Shown: positions 1-9,210 of the stretch, piece by piece
Position numbering within the stretch: the first letter of the stretch is position 1
How the letters are laid out: each line of letters begins with the position of its first letter
Assembly (NCBI RefSeq): GCF_000807775.2
Contig: NZ_CP047385.1
Location: forward strand, 4,526,001-4,590,000
From: Pandoraea fibrosis
Lineage (GTDB): Bacteria; Pseudomonadota; Gammaproteobacteria; Burkholderiales; Burkholderiaceae
Length of the DNA: 64,000 nucleotides
Reading direction: 5' to 3'
Notes under the pieces: model-generated
Databases searched by the model: none
The model's input: only the letters and a program-made list of their open reading frames with translations
Told to the model about the DNA's origin: nothing
Made by a program: the position numbers and the translations under genes

Positions 1-279
1 TCAGCGCACACCGTCGGCATGGAGTTGCAGACCGGTCAGTTGACGGTGCTCGACGTGCAGGGCTTTCCGGCGTGGCAAAGCTGGTACGTCGTGCATCGCC
101 GCAGCAAGCGGCTACCGCCGGTCGCGCAAGCCTTCCGGGAATTCCTGCTGACCGACGGCGCGGCACTCATCGACGGCATGATGGCCTACAAGAGTCCGGT
201 GCCGCCGCCCGAAAGCCGCGGAAAATCGCCTGCGGCTCCGGGGATCGGCCCGGATGCCTCGCGTCAGACCGACACCTGA
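1..279 (+). CDS. LysR-family transcriptional regulator, C-terminal end (partial)
   Basis: The reading frame is open from base 1 and ends in TGA at 277-279, so only the last ~92 residues are present. The stretch WYVVHRRSKRLPP followed by AFREFLL is typical of the end of the LysR substrate-binding domain, where the last helix carries the 'W..VH...K.L.P.A..FR.FL' pattern; CbbR/CfxR-like members look most similar. The N-terminal HTH lies outside the window, so its targets cannot be judged. It runs convergently towards the hydrolase gene that ends at 412. The family call is fairly firm, the subfamily is not. Confidence 0.75.
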   Translation, partial: SAHTVGMELQTGQLTVLDVQGFPAWQSWYVVHRRSKRLPPVAQAFREFLLTDGAALIDGMMAYKSPVPPPESRGKSPAAPGIGPDASRQTDT

Positions 280-411
280 TCCGCTGGCTGAATCCGCTGA
301 ATCGGCCAGATCGGCCAAAGCAGCCAACGTTGCCACATCGGCCAAATGAAAAAGGGCGATCGACTCAGGCCATTGCCACCCCGGCCGACCACCGTGAAAT
401 CGGTTGCCTCG

Positions 412-1185
412 TTAGCCGCCCATGCGGTTGGCGAGCGTGCCCAGTCCGTCGATGCTCACTTCCACCAGCGCGCCCTCTTTCATCGAGCCAACGCCAATCG
501 AGGTGCCCACCGCGATCACGTCGCCCGGCAGCAGGGTCATGTCCTGCGAGAGACGCGCGACGAGTTGCCACGGGTTGAAGATCATGTCCGCAAGCGGGTA
601 GCGCTGACGCTCCGTGCCGTCGAGTCGCGTGACCAGTTCGGCTTCGTGCCAGTCGAAGTCCTGCGCAATCACCGGGCCGATGCAGCCAAACGTGTCGAAG
701 CCCTTGGCGCGCGTCCACTGCGCGAAATTACCGTCCTGCTCGATGATTTCAGCGGCGGTGACGTCGTTGACCAACGTATAGCCGAGGATGTGATCGCGCG
801 CGGCTTCCTCGCTCACATGGCTTGCGCGCTTGCCGATCACCACGCCCAGTTCGCCCTCGAAAACGATCTTGCCGGCATACGACGCCGGACGACGAATCAC
901 TGCGTCGGGCCCGGACAGCGACGTCGCAGGCTTGATGAGGAAGAGCGGATGCGACGGCGCGGCTTTGCCGAGCTTCGCGCCGAGCGCGTGAAAGTTGTTC
1001 CACAGCGCCACGATTTTCGAGGGCTCGCAGGGGCACAGCAGATCGACGGCGTCGCGCGCAATCGTCGCGCCCGTGGCAATCGGCTGCTCGAAGAGACTGC
1101 CGCGATGTTCGAGAATGTGGTCGCCCTGCAGCAGGCCGAAGCCGATGCGGCCATGGGCGGTCTTGAAACGGGTCCAGAGCTTCAT
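412..1185 (-). CDS. Fumarylacetoacetate hydrolase (FAH) family protein
   Basis: 257 residues, the usual length of the FAH/2-hydroxyhepta-2,4-diene-1,7-dioate isomerase family. The metal-binding acidic pattern is visible as EGELGVVIG, with a later VNDVTA aspartate, and the C-terminal GDVIAVGTSIGVG and VEVSIDGLGTL stretches are typical. I chose the ATG at 1185 (MKLWTRFK) because AGGAA lies about 10 nt upstream; longer upstream starts lack this. It lies 122 nt after the second frc-like gene in the same direction and is probably cotranscribed. Family members hydrolyse C-C bonds of diketo acids or decarboxylate oxaloacetate-like substrates. The substrate is unknown, but oxalate context makes an oxaloacetate- or acylpyruvate-type reaction plausible (inference). 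Confidence 0.85.
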   Translation of the reverse strand: MKLWTRFKTAHGRIGFGLLQGDHILEHRGSLFEQPIATGATIARDAVDLLCPCEPSKIVALWNNFHALGAKLGKAAPSHPLFLIKPATSLSGPDAVIRRPASYAGKIVFEGELGVVIGKRASHVSEEAARDHILGYTLVNDVTAAEIIEQDGNFAQWTRAKGFDTFGCIGPVIAQDFDWHEAELVTRLDGTERQRYPLADMIFNPWQLVARLSQDMTLLPGDVIAVGTSIGVGSMKEGALVEVSIDGLGTLANRMGG

Positions 1186-1307
1186 GCGTTTGCCATTCCT
1201 GTAACGTCCCGGCGGTGCGGCAGGTTTCGCCGCGCGCACGCCGGGCACGATGTCTTGAAGTCATTCACATCTGCCTTGTGCAGACACTTGCGCGCGTGCG
1301 CCGTCGC

Positions 1308-2555
1308 TTACAACGCGCCGACTTCGCGCAGCGCCGCAATCTGTTGCGCGCTGTAGCCGAACTCCGCGAGCACATCGTCGGTGTGCTCACCCAGCAGCGG
1401 CGAGCGCTCCACATGCGTGGGGCTGTCCGAGAGCTTGATCGGGTTGCCGACGGTGAGGTATTTGCCACGCTTCGGGTGATCGACTTCGACGATGGTGCCG
1501 GTCTCGCGCAGCGACATGTCTTCCGCGATTTCCTTCATCGAGAGAATCGGGCCGCACGGAATGTCGTACTCGTTGAGAATCGCCATGACCTCGAACTTGG
1601 TCTTCGTCATCGTCCATTGCTCGATCGTGTCGAAGATCTCGCGCAGACGCGGCAGACGGGCACGCGGCGTGGCGTATTCCGGATGCTCGACCCATTCGGG
1701 CTTACCGATCACCTTGCAGATCGATCCCCACACCGGAGCCTGCGTAATGAAGTAGATGTAGGCGTTCGGGTCCGTCTCCCAGCCCTGGCATTTGAGAATC
1801 CAGCCCGGCTGGCCACCGCCTGACGCATTGCCGGCACGCGGCACCGCATCGCCGAACTGGCCGTTCGGGAACTGCGGATACTCTTCCATCACGCGTGCGC
1901 GCTCGAGACGCTGCTGATCACGCAGCTTCACCCGGCACAGGTTCAGCACACCGTCCTGCATGGCGGCCAGCACGCGCTGCCCCTGCCCCGTCATCGTGCG
2001 CTGATACAGCGCCGTGACAATGCCCAGCGCCAGATGCAAACCCGTGCCCGAGTCACCGATCTGGGCGCCCGTGACCATCGGCGGACCATCGTCGAAGCCG
2101 GTCGTCGATGCGGCTCCGCCCACGCACTGCGCCACGTTTTCGTAGACCTTGCAGTCCTGATACGGCCCCGGCCCGAAACCCTTGACCGACGCCACGATCA
2201 TGCGCGGATTCAACGCGTGAATATGCTCCCACGTGAAGCCCATGCGATCGAGCGCGCCGGGCGCGAAGTTTTCCACCAGCACGTCGCAATCGCGAATCAT
2301 GCGCTCGAGCACCGCCTTGCCTTCGGGGTGCTTCGTATCGAGCGTGATCGACCGCTTGTTGCTGTTGAGCATCGTGAAGTAGAGGCTGTCCGCATCGGGA
2401 ATGTCACGCAGTTGCTCGCGCGTGACATCGCCATGACCGGCGCGTTCGATCTTGATCACGTCGGCGCCGAACCAAGCCAGCAACTGCGTGCACGTCGGCC
2501 CGGACTGCACGTGCGTGAAGTCGAGAATGCGCACACCTTCAAGTGCCTTGCCCAT
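1308..2555 (-). CDS. CoA-transferase, formyl-CoA:oxalate CoA-transferase-like (second paralogue)
   Basis: 415 residues, class III CoA-transferase (CaiB/BaiF). It aligns by eye along its whole length with the frc gene at 3864-5114. Gln17 (in FTHVQSGP) and the catalytic aspartate (Asp168 in QIGDSGTG, equivalent to Asp169 of Oxalobacter Frc) are present. The mobile glycine loop reads SGGGQPG instead of GGGGQPG. It would move CoA from an acyl-CoA (formyl-, succinyl- or acetyl-CoA) to oxalate. It has its own AT-rich operator-promoter region at about 2830-2866, so it can be expressed apart from oxlT-oxc-frc. Preferred donor or acceptor may differ from the first copy; this is inference. Confidence 0.85.
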   Translation of the reverse strand: MGKALEGVRILDFTHVQSGPTCTQLLAWFGADVIKIERAGHGDVTREQLRDIPDADSLYFTMLNSNKRSITLDTKHPEGKAVLERMIRDCDVLVENFAPGALDRMGFTWEHIHALNPRMIVASVKGFGPGPYQDCKVYENVAQCVGGAASTTGFDDGPPMVTGAQIGDSGTGLHLALGIVTALYQRTMTGQGQRVLAAMQDGVLNLCRVKLRDQQRLERARVMEEYPQFPNGQFGDAVPRAGNASGGGQPGWILKCQGWETDPNAYIYFITQAPVWGSICKVIGKPEWVEHPEYATPRARLPRLREIFDTIEQWTMTKTKFEVMAILNEYDIPCGPILSMKEIAEDMSLRETGTIVEVDHPKRGKYLTVGNPIKLSDSPTHVERSPLLGEHTDDVLAEFGYSAQQIAALREVGAL

Positions 2556-2829
2556 GGTCGTCTCCGTTCAGCAGGCCGCCAGGGCGATCGCGCCTGGGAC
2601 AGACACCGAAAGTTGGCTCGCGGCACACGCCGAGGTCTGCTGTGCGTGTGTGCCACACGCGGGGCTGGCTTCGCGCCGGAAGCTGGCGACGGTGAACATG
2701 GTTTGTCTCCTCCTGATGCGACGGCGTTTATGTAATCGGTATGCGAAACGTTTCGGTGCGCAGGTCTCGCGGATCTCACGATGGCCGTCGCATCTTCGGG
2801 CGCCATGCCTATCGTCGATCGATTGTTGT

Positions 2830-2861
2830 GATATACGGTATTTCATACACGATATTTTATC
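2830..2861 (-). promoter_or_regulatory. Putative GntR operator (site A), upstream of frc paralogue
   Basis: The plus strand reads GATATACGGTATTTC followed by ATACACGATATTTTATC, two copies of a GATATACGrTAT-like element in an AT-rich patch of otherwise GC-rich DNA. Read on the minus strand a TTGATA hexamer (2866-2861) is followed after 17 nt by TACCGT, a weak sigma70-like promoter that the motif would overlap. Related motifs occur at about 8618, 9121, 10699 and 11991. Confidence 0.6.
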
Positions 2862-3112
2862 AACGGCTTTTTGTTGCCGATGGCTTTTGCTGTGGCGCCG
2901 CATAGGAGCCTCAAAAATGACCGAAACCCTCATGAATAAAGGGAAAATGCAGTGCACCATTGCCCTGGGCGAACGGCTTGCCTACGGGTTTACAGGCATG
3001 CGAGGTGAACCAGAAATTCGCGCCTCAGTAGGGCCGTTTCATCAAATTGCCTTTCAATATATTGAATACAAAATACCCACGGAACGATCCCGCGCCCTCT
3101 TCGCCCGACCAG

Positions 3113-3171
3113 AATGCAAAAAGCACCGATTCGCGACACCGGCCCCAAGGGGATGTCGCGAATCGGTGCTT
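3113..3171 (-). terminator. Rho-independent terminator of the PAS gene
   Basis: A perfect 18-bp inverted repeat, 3121-3138 (AAGCACCGATTCGCGACA) paired with 3154-3171, has a 15-nt loop that is itself CCCC/GGGG-rich. On the minus strand the stem is followed directly by TTTTTGCATT. It lies 38 nt beyond the PAS stop codon. Confidence 0.9.
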
Positions 3172-3209
3172 CGTCGATGTTCAGGTGACGGCAGGACGCC
3201 GTCGAGCGA

Positions 3210-3650
3210 TCAGCCTGCCGTGGCCGCCAGCTTGGCCTCCAGTTCGGCCAGGCGCTTGCGCAACTGACGGTCCTCCTGGAAGCGTGCCGTCTCGTCGCGG
3301 ATCACCGCGACGATGCCGGTCACTTCGCCGTCGGCACCATGCAGCAGCGCTACCGTGAACGCGATCGACAGGCTCCGGCCGTCCTTGTGCGCGGCAGGCA
3401 CTTTCAACAGATCGCTGCCGTACTTCGTCTGCCCGGTCTCCATCGTCTTGGCATAGCCTTCGTTGTGACGCGTGCGCAGCCGCTCGGGAATGATGATGTC
3501 CAGCGGCTGACCGACAGCTTCGGCCGCTGAGAAACCGAACATCTTTTCTGCGCCGGAATTCCACAGCGTGATGACGTTGTGCGGATCGGCGACCACGATG
3601 GCGTCGCCTACCACCTGCACCAACTGATTGACGTCGACGGATGCACTCAT
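3210..3650 (-). CDS. Free-standing PAS-domain protein
   Basis: 146 residues. Almost the whole protein is one PAS fold: a start near residue 10 (VVGDAIVVADPHNVITLWN), then GAEKMFGFSAAEAVGQP and IIPERLRTRHNEGY, then VTGIVAVIRDET at the end of the sheet, followed by a short charged coiled coil (RQLRKRLAELEAKL). No kinase, GGDEF, HTH or other output domain is present. The ATG at 3650 follows GGAGAC. It lies between the oxlT-oxc-frc unit and the second frc unit and is insulated by strong terminators on both sides, so it is probably its own transcript. It may sense a ligand or redox state and act through a partner protein; function unknown. Confidence 0.85.
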   Translation of the reverse strand: MSASVDVNQLVQVVGDAIVVADPHNVITLWNSGAEKMFGFSAAEAVGQPLDIIIPERLRTRHNEGYAKTMETGQTKYGSDLLKVPAAHKDGRSLSIAFTVALLHGADGEVTGIVAVIRDETARFQEDRQLRKRLAELEAKLAATAG

Positions 3651-3739
3651 GATGTCTCCAAGACTTTTGTGGGGAATGCGCCTGGCATGACTACCAAACA
3701 TGCAAATAAAGTACATCAATTAGAGGACAACACAGTCCC

Positions 3740-3780
3740 GAAAATGAAAATGGGTGCTCGCTCCGAGCGGAGCCGCACCC
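3740..3780 (-). terminator. Rho-independent terminator after frc
   Basis: GGGTGC-tc-GCTCCG-ag-CGGAGC-c-GCACCC (3752-3780) forms a long GC stem. Read on the minus strand it is followed by TTTTCATTTTC. It closes the oxlT-oxc-frc unit. Confidence 0.85.
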
Positions 3781-3863
3781 ATGAACACCGTCTCGCGCTC
3801 GCACACGCCGTCGCCACCCTGGGGCGGCTTCAGCGCGTGCGACGCACCGTACGTGTGTCGAAC

Positions 3864-5114
3864 TTACACCGAACGCGACGAATGCAGGTTCGCGATCTGG
3901 TCCTTGCTGTAACCCAGCTCGGCCAGAATCTCGTCGGTGTGCTCACCCAGCAGCGGCGAGCCCGTGATTTCCGGCTTCAGGCCCGAGAACTTGATCGGGC
4001 TGCCAACGGTCAGGTACGAACCACGTTCCTTGTGCGGCACTTCCACGATCGTGCCCGAAGCGCGCAGCGACGGATCGTTCGCGATTTCCTTCATCGACAG
4101 CACCGGTGCGCAAGGAATGTCGAACTTGCGCAGGATGTCGACCGCTTCGTACTTCGTCTTGTCGGCAAGCCACTCTTCGATGGTCGCGAAGATGTCGAAG
4201 ATGTGCGGTTGACGGGCTTGTGCCGTGGCGTAGTTCGGATCGGAGATCCATTCCGGCTTGCCCAGCGCGCGGCAGATCGGCTCCCAGGCGTGTCCCTGAA
4301 TCGTGAAATAGATATACGCGTTCGGGTCCGTCTCCCAGCCCTTGCACTTGAGCACCCAGCCCGGCTGGCCGCCACCGCCTGCGTTGCCGCCACGCGGCAC
4401 CACGTCGCTGAACTCGCCATGCGGGTACTGCGGATACTCTTCGAGGTAGCCGACACGATCCAGACGCTGTTGGTCGCGCAGCTTCACACGGCACAGGTTG
4501 ATCACCGAGTCCTGCATCGAGACGGCGACCTTCTGACCGCGGCCCGTCTGACCACGGCCGATGAGGGCCGTCAGAATGCCGATCGCCAGGTGCATACCGG
4601 TGTTGCTGTCGCCGAGTGCGGCGGCCGACACCGTCGGGGGACCGTCCCAGAAGCCGGTCGTCGAAGCCGCACCGCCGGCGCACTGCGCCACGTTCTCATA
4701 GACCTTCAGGTCGTCGTAGTGGTGACCGTCCGAGAAGCCCTTGACCGATGCCACGATCAGCTTCGGATTCAGTTCGTTCAGACGCTCCCACGTGAAGCCC
4801 ATGCGGTCGAGCGCGCCCGGAGCGAAGTTTTCGACGAGCACGTCCGATTCCTTCACGAGCTTCTCGAGCACTTCCTTGCCTTCCGGCGTCTTCGTGTCCA
4901 GCGTCAGCGAGCGCTTGTTGCTGTTGAGCATCGTGAAGTACAAGGCATCGGCGTCGGGGATGTCGCGCAGTTGGCTACGCGTGACGTCGCCCGAACCGGG
5001 GCGCTCCACCTTGATGACGTCCGCACCGAACCAGGCCAGCAACTGCGTGCAGGCGGGGCCGGCTTGAACGTGCGTGAAGTCGATGATCTTGATACCTTCG
5101 AGGGGTTTGCTCAT
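3864..5114 (-). CDS. frc: Formyl-CoA:oxalate CoA-transferase
   Basis: 416 residues, close to the 428 of Oxalobacter formigenes Frc. It exchanges CoA between formyl-CoA and oxalate, giving oxalyl-CoA and formate in the cytoplasm. Gln17 (FTHVQAGP), catalytic Asp169 ([11 protein letters not shown]) and the glycine loop GGGGQPG (about 246-252) are all present, together with the typical C-terminal [13 protein letters not shown]. It begins 25 nt after oxc in the same direction with AGGAGACATGAC upstream of the ATG, so the two are cotranscribed and form the cyclic Frc/Oxc pair. Sequence and context agree. Confidence 0.95.
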   Translation of the reverse strand: MSKPLEGIKIIDFTHVQAGPACTQLLAWFGADVIKVERPGSGDVTRSQLRDIPDADALYFTMLNSNKRSLTLDTKTPEGKEVLEKLVKESDVLVENFAPGALDRMGFTWERLNELNPKLIVASVKGFSDGHHYDDLKVYENVAQCAGGAASTTGFWDGPPTVSAAALGDSNTGMHLAIGILTALIGRGQTGRGQKVAVSMQDSVINLCRVKLRDQQRLDRVGYLEEYPQYPHGEFSDVVPRGGNAGGGGQPGWVLKCKGWETDPNAYIYFTIQGHAWEPICRALGKPEWISDPNYATAQARQPHIFDIFATIEEWLADKTKYEAVDILRKFDIPCAPVLSMKEIANDPSLRASGTIVEVPHKERGSYLTVGSPIKFSGLKPEITGSPLLGEHTDEILAELGYSKDQIANLHSSRSV

Positions 5115-5139
5115 GTCATGTCTCCTTGATTGACTCGGA

Positions 5140-6930
5140 TTACTTTTTCATCGCCGCGCTTTGCGGATTCAGATTCGTCAGACGGCCGCTTTCGGTGCCC
5201 GCAGCTTCGTCGATGACGGCGTTAATCAGCGCCGGCTTGCCTGCCGCGATAGCTTCCTTGAGCGCGTTCGTCAGTTCTTCCGGCGTGGTGACGTTGTAAC
5301 CAATGCCACCGAAGGCTTCGATCATCTTGTCGTAGCGCGCGCCCTTCACGAACACGGTCGGTGCCACATCCTTGCCGCCCGTCGGATTGACGTCGGTGCC
5401 GCGATAGACGCCGTTGTTGTTGAAGATGATGGTGGTGACCGGCAGCTCGTAACGGCAGATGGTTTCGAGTTCCATGCCGCTGAAGCCGAACGCGCTGTCG
5501 CCTTCGATGGCCACAACCGGCTGACCGCTCGTCACGGCAGCGCCGATGGCAAAGCCCATGCCGATGCCCATCACGCCCCACGTACCCGAGTCGAAGCGCT
5601 TGCGCGGCTGGTACTGGTCGATGATGGCGCGGGCGTAGTCGAGCGTGTTCGCGCCTTCGTTGACGAGATTGATGTCCGGGTGCTGCTTGAGCACATCGCG
5701 AATCGCGCCGAGTGCGCTGTGGAAGTTCATCGGCGACGGATTCTGGGCAAGCGTTGCCGCCATCTTGGCCAGGTTCTTGTTCTTGCGCTCGGCAATGGCG
5801 CCAGTCCACTCGGCGGACGGCTTGCCGAACTTGCTGTCGACACCGGCGAGCAGTGCCGACACGCACGAACCGATATCGCCGATGACCGGCGCGGCAATCG
5901 CGACGTTGCTGTCGATTTCCGTCGGCGAAATGTCAATCTGCACGAACTTCTTCGGTGCCGAGCCCCACGTCTTGCCCTTGCCGTGTGCGAGCAGCCAGTT
6001 CAGGCGCGCGCCGATCAGCACGACGACGTCGGCCTCTTGCAGCACGAACGAGCGCGCGGCCGATGCCGATTGCTCATGCGTGTCGGGCAGCAGCCCCTTG
6101 GCCATCGACATCGGCAGGTACGGAATGCCGGTCTTCTCGATGAGGGCACGGATGTCGGCATCGGCCTGCGCGTAAGCCGCGCCCTTGCCCAGCAGAATCA
6201 GCGGACGCTTGGCGCCCTTGATGACGTCGAGCGCGCGCTGGACGGCATCCGGTGCCGGGATCTGACGCGGTGCGGCGTCGATCACGCGAATCAGCGAGTC
6301 CTTGGCCTTTTGTGCGTCGATGGTCTGCGCGAGCAGCTTGGCCGGCAGATCCAGATAGACGCCGCCAGGACGGCCGGACACGGCCGCACGAATCGCGCGG
6401 GCCAGGCCAACGCCGATGTCTTCGGCGTGCAGCACACGATATGCCGCCTTGCAATACGGCTTGGCCGCATTGAGTTGGTCCATCTCTTCGTAATCGCCTT
6501 GCTGCAGGTCGACGATCTCACGCTCGCTCGAACCGCTGATCAGGATCATCGGGAAGCAGTTGGTCGTCGCGTTGGCAAGTGCCGTCAGGCCATTCAGGAA
6601 GCCAGGTGCGGAGACGGTCAGGCAGATGCCGGGCTTCTGCGTCATGAAGCCGGCGATGGCGGCCGCGTGGCCGGCATGTTGTTCATGGCGGAAGCCGATG
6701 AAACGCATACCTTCGGCTTGCGCGAGGCGGGCCAGATCGGTGATGGGAATCCCCACCAGACCGAAGATGGTGTCGATGTCGTTCGCTTTCAGGGCATCGA
6801 TGACCAGATGGAAGCCATCCGTCGTTTCTGCCTCGGACACGATGTTCGCGTGTCGGCTGGTGTCTTTGAGCGTGTCGCCCGCGGTATCGTTTTCCGCCTT
6901 GCCGACTGGCACGGTCATCGCAATGGACAT
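5140..6930 (-). CDS. oxc: Oxalyl-CoA decarboxylase (thiamine diphosphate dependent)
   Basis: 596 residues. It converts oxalyl-CoA to formyl-CoA and CO2, consuming a proton. The N-terminal ThDP glutamate (Glu83 in [11 protein letters not shown]), a central domain, and the C-terminal ThDP/Mg motif ([14 protein letters not shown] ending in [11 protein letters not shown]) are visible, with [14 protein letters not shown] ahead of it. The start at 6930 (MSIAMTVPV) follows GGAGAGAATT. The protein carries about 25-30 extra N-terminal residues compared with Oxalobacter Oxc. It sits between oxlT (191 nt upstream) and frc (25 nt downstream). Confidence 0.95.
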   Translation of the reverse strand: MSIAMTVPVGKAENDTAGDTLKDTSRHANIVSEAETTDGFHLVIDALKANDIDTIFGLVGIPITDLARLAQAEGMRFIGFRHEQHAGHAAAIAGFMTQKPGICLTVSAPGFLNGLTALANATTNCFPMILISGSSEREIVDLQQGDYEEMDQLNAAKPYCKAAYRVLHAEDIGVGLARAIRAAVSGRPGGVYLDLPAKLLAQTIDAQKAKDSLIRVIDAAPRQIPAPDAVQRALDVIKGAKRPLILLGKGAAYAQADADIRALIEKTGIPYLPMSMAKGLLPDTHEQSASAARSFVLQEADVVVLIGARLNWLLAHGKGKTWGSAPKKFVQIDISPTEIDSNVAIAAPVIGDIGSCVSALLAGVDSKFGKPSAEWTGAIAERKNKNLAKMAATLAQNPSPMNFHSALGAIRDVLKQHPDINLVNEGANTLDYARAIIDQYQPRKRFDSGTWGVMGIGMGFAIGAAVTSGQPVVAIEGDSAFGFSGMELETICRYELPVTTIIFNNNGVYRGTDVNPTGGKDVAPTVFVKGARYDKMIEAFGGIGYNVTTPEELTNALKEAIAAGKPALINAVIDEAAGTESGRLTNLNPQSAAMKK

Positions 6931-7121
6931 AATTCTCTCCTCCAAATTTTCCGGTTTCAGTGTTGCGTCGTCTTGTCTGACGATTAGTGGGTATTCCTGT
7001 ACTGCTTCTCTACTTGCTCACCCGGCCGTGCAACCGCACCCGCGAGGGCACGGATTGCACGCCGGTCAAACATTTCTCTAATCAAGCCAGCCAGTCTGCT
7101 TCTTCACATCGTCAGTGCGCG

Positions 7122-8453
7122 TTACGTGGTGCTGCGGCTCAGATCCGCAGCTTTCACGACCGGCTCACTGGATTGCGCCTTGAAATCACTCGCGTAACGC
7201 TGCGCCAGACGGGCACGCATCGGCTTGAGGACGAACAAGGCAAGGAAGGCAGCGAAGGCATTCATGGCGCAGGCGACCATGAACACGGCCTGCCAGCTAC
7301 CGGTCATCGAGGTGATGACACTGGAGAAGGGCACCAGCAAAGCGGCGGTCCCCTTCGCGGTGTACAACATCCCCGCATTGGTAGCGGCATACTTCGAGCC
7401 ATACGTATCGGCGCAGGTCGCCGGGAACAAGCTGTAGATCTCACCCCAGGCAAAGAACACCAGACCGGTCAGCAGCACGAAGGCCACCGGATGCTGGCCA
7501 TACTTCGCCAGTGCGTAGATCCCCACGGCTTCCATCGCAAAGGCGATGAACATCGTGTTTTCGCGACCGATCTTGTCCGATATCCAGCCGAACACCGGAC
7601 GCGTCACCCCGTTGAGCACACGGTCGATAGCCAGTGCGAAGGTGAGTGCGGGCAGTGTGAGACCGAGAAGCGAGACAGGTGCCTGATCCAGACCGTAGTC
7701 CTTGGCAATCGGGCCGAGCTGTGCCGTTGCCATCAGACCGCCGGCGGCCATCAGCACGAACATCAGATACATCAGCCAGAACACCGGGGAGCGCATGACT
7801 TCCGTCGGCTTGGCGTTGTAGCGCATCGCGCCGGGCGCCAGCTTCTTGAGCGCTTCGATCGATGCGGGCGGACTGGCGAGCGCCAGACCCAGCACCAGCA
7901 CGATGATCCCCTGTCCCAGCCCGAAGGTCAGGAAGGTGTTCTCGTAGCCGCTCGACTTGATCATGTTGGCGATCGGTACCACGGTCAGTGCCGAACCGGC
8001 GCCGAAACCGGCAGCGGTAATCCCTGCGGCAAGACCACGGCGGTCCGGGAACCACTTCAGCGCGTTACCCACGCAAGTGCCATACACCGCACCAGCGCCC
8101 ACGCCACCCACCGCCGCTGCGAAATACAGCATCGGCAGCGAGGATGCATAGGCATTGAGCACCCATGCGATACCGCACAACAGACCACCCCCGACCACCA
8201 CCGGGCGCGGGCCGAACTTGTCGACCAGATACCCTTCGATCGGCACCAGCCAGGTTTCGGTCACGACGAAAATCGTGAATGCCACCTGAATGGCGGTACG
8301 GCCCCAGTGATACTTTTCATCGATCGGGTTGACGAACAGCGTCCACCCGTACTGCAAGTTGGCGATCATCGCCATGCAAATCACGCCGAACACGAGCTGA
8401 ACCCAAGGGCTCGCGAACACGGATTGTTTGCCGTGTTGATTTGTCGTCTCCAC
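7122..8453 (-). CDS. oxlT: Oxalate:formate antiporter (MFS, OxlT family)
   Basis: About 443 residues with 12 predicted membrane segments. It exchanges external oxalate(2-) for internal formate(1-), which makes the oxalate cycle electrogenic. The TM11 lysine of OxlT is present in the stretch YTAKGTAALLVPF, and a basic residue lies in NGVTRPVFGW, near the position expected for the other substrate-binding charge. I prefer the GTG at 8453 because GGAGGAGGTACAA lies directly before it; a GTG at 8495 with GGAAGG upstream would add 14 residues. It is first in the oxlT-oxc-frc unit, and its promoter contains the AT-rich operator at 8618-8642. Confidence 0.92.
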   Translation of the reverse strand: METTNQHGKQSVFASPWVQLVFGVICMAMIANLQYGWTLFVNPIDEKYHWGRTAIQVAFTIFVVTETWLVPIEGYLVDKFGPRPVVVGGGLLCGIAWVLNAYASSLPMLYFAAAVGGVGAGAVYGTCVGNALKWFPDRRGLAAGITAAGFGAGSALTVVPIANMIKSSGYENTFLTFGLGQGIIVLVLGLALASPPASIEALKKLAPGAMRYNAKPTEVMRSPVFWLMYLMFVLMAAGGLMATAQLGPIAKDYGLDQAPVSLLGLTLPALTFALAIDRVLNGVTRPVFGWISDKIGRENTMFIAFAMEAVGIYALAKYGQHPVAFVLLTGLVFFAWGEIYSLFPATCADTYGSKYAATNAGMLYTAKGTAALLVPFSSVITSMTGSWQAVFMVACAMNAFAAFLALFVLKPMRARLAQRYASDFKAQSSEPVVKAADLSRSTT

Positions 8454-8616
8454 TTGTACCTCCTCCATCGGTTTCCAGTTGTTTGGCAGCTTCACAACAA
8501 CAACACCTTCCGGATGGGGTCTATGCCCCCTGGGTATGCTTTACGAGGTCTTCGCCTCGTCGACTTGTGTCTGATGCTCACGGGAATCCATTGCCTTTCC
8601 CGTAAATATACCGAAC

Positions 8617-8646
8617 GAAATATACGATATATCAGATATAAGTCAA
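8617..8646 (-). promoter_or_regulatory. oxlT promoter with embedded operator (site B)
   Basis: On the minus strand TTGACT (8646-8641) is followed after 16 nt by TATATT. The spacer is made of the AT-rich element, plus-strand ATATACGATATATCAGATAT. A repressor bound here would lie between -35 and -10, the usual arrangement for a GntR-type repressor released by its inducer. Confidence 0.65.
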
Positions 8647-8675
8647 CACTAATTTATCGCTGTCCTCGCTTTCCC

Positions 8676-8733
8676 CCTCGCGTGCCGAAGTCGTTTTCGT
8701 CCATTGCAGCGAAAACAACTACGGCACGCGAGG
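8676..8733. repeat. Long imperfect inverted repeat (24-nt arms)
   Basis: The arm 8676-8699 begins CCTCGCGTGCCG; the arm 8710-8733 is its reverse complement at 22 of 24 positions. The loop is 10 nt (TCCATTGCAG). It is much longer than a normal terminator stem and is not followed by a T-run on either strand. Confidence 0.85.
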
Positions 8734-8737
8734 CACT

Positions 8738-8778
8738 GTCCTAAGTGGCGGCTAGATACAGTAACGCCACTGTAGGAC
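8738..8778. repeat. Second inverted repeat directly after the first
   Basis: GTCCTAAGTGGCG (8738-8750) pairs with CGCCACTGTAGGAC (8765-8778) with a single bulged base; the loop is 14 nt. It starts four bases after the first inverted repeat, so the two would form adjacent hairpins in one transcript. Confidence 0.8.
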
Positions 8779-8845
8779 GGAGCGGCGCAACAACGCAATG
8801 CGAAAACACTAAGGAGTTAACCTGATCCGCGAAGCCTGCCAGATA

Positions 8846-8886
8846 AGGCGCTCAGCCCTTTTATATCGGGCTCCTTGCTATTTTTT
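8846..8886 (+). terminator. Possible terminator in the oxlT/panE region
   Basis: AAGG...AGCCC pairs with GGGCT-CCTT around a 9-nt AT loop, and TTTTTT follows at 8881-8886 after four bases. No plus-strand gene lies upstream, so if functional it would end a small RNA containing the two inverted repeats. Confidence 0.45.
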
Positions 8887-9118
8887 AAAACCAGCACAAG
8901 GCGATATTTTTGTGAATTTTTCTCACAAAATGTCCATGTGCCTGGCGGCCCGCCCTCGCTGTAACACACCGTAATAATTCACTCATCGGAAGCCGAAAGC
9001 GTTTTTCGAGGCGCTCTTCATGCCGGTCGCGCTCACACATCGGCGCCACAATTTTCCGGAGCACCTGCGGGGAAACCATGACGGCAATCGCCCGGAGAAT
9101 GCTTGGCGCTCCTCGCCT

Positions 9119-9140
9119 TGTGATATACGATATACAACAT
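9119..9140 (+). promoter_or_regulatory. Putative GntR operator (site C), upstream of panE
   Basis: TGATATACGATATACAAC at 9121-9138 contains the shared GATATACGATAT core. It lies about 70 nt before the panE-like start. A good -10 is not obvious; GGTATTAG at about 9143-9150 is a candidate. Confidence 0.55.
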
Positions 9141-9210
9141 TTGGTATTAGAAAAATAAATGGCCAGTACCAGGCCCCAGGTTTCGATTGACCTTTGGAGG
9201 GAGAGACTTC

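Larger units (their letters stand above)
2556..3209. other. Intergenic region between frc paralogue and PAS gene
   Basis: 654 bases. It holds the operator-promoter of the frc paralogue (about 2830-2866, read leftwards) and the strong terminator of the PAS gene (3113-3171). A plus-strand frame opens at 2917 with AGGAG eight bases upstream and could encode a product starting MTETLMNKGK, but it runs through the terminator into the PAS gene antisense and resembles nothing I know. I do not annotate it as a gene. Confidence 0.5.
8454..9210. other. Divergent oxlT/panE intergenic region with several structures
   Basis: 757 bases between two oppositely directed oxalate genes. It contains the oxlT promoter with embedded operator (8617-8646), two consecutive long inverted repeats (8676-8733 and 8738-8778), a terminator-like stem followed by TTTTTT (8846-8886), and the operator before panE (9119-9140). 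No convincing protein gene is present. The arrangement leaves room for a small RNA at about 8670-8890. Confidence 0.6.

Noticed and set aside
3640..3720. FNR/Anr box before the PAS gene
   Set aside because: Only one half-site (TTGAT on the minus strand) fits; the second half does not.
5161..6987. 608-codon open frame antisense to oxc
   Set aside because: High-GC shadow of a real gene; Arg/His-rich composition, no ribosome site, no family resemblance.
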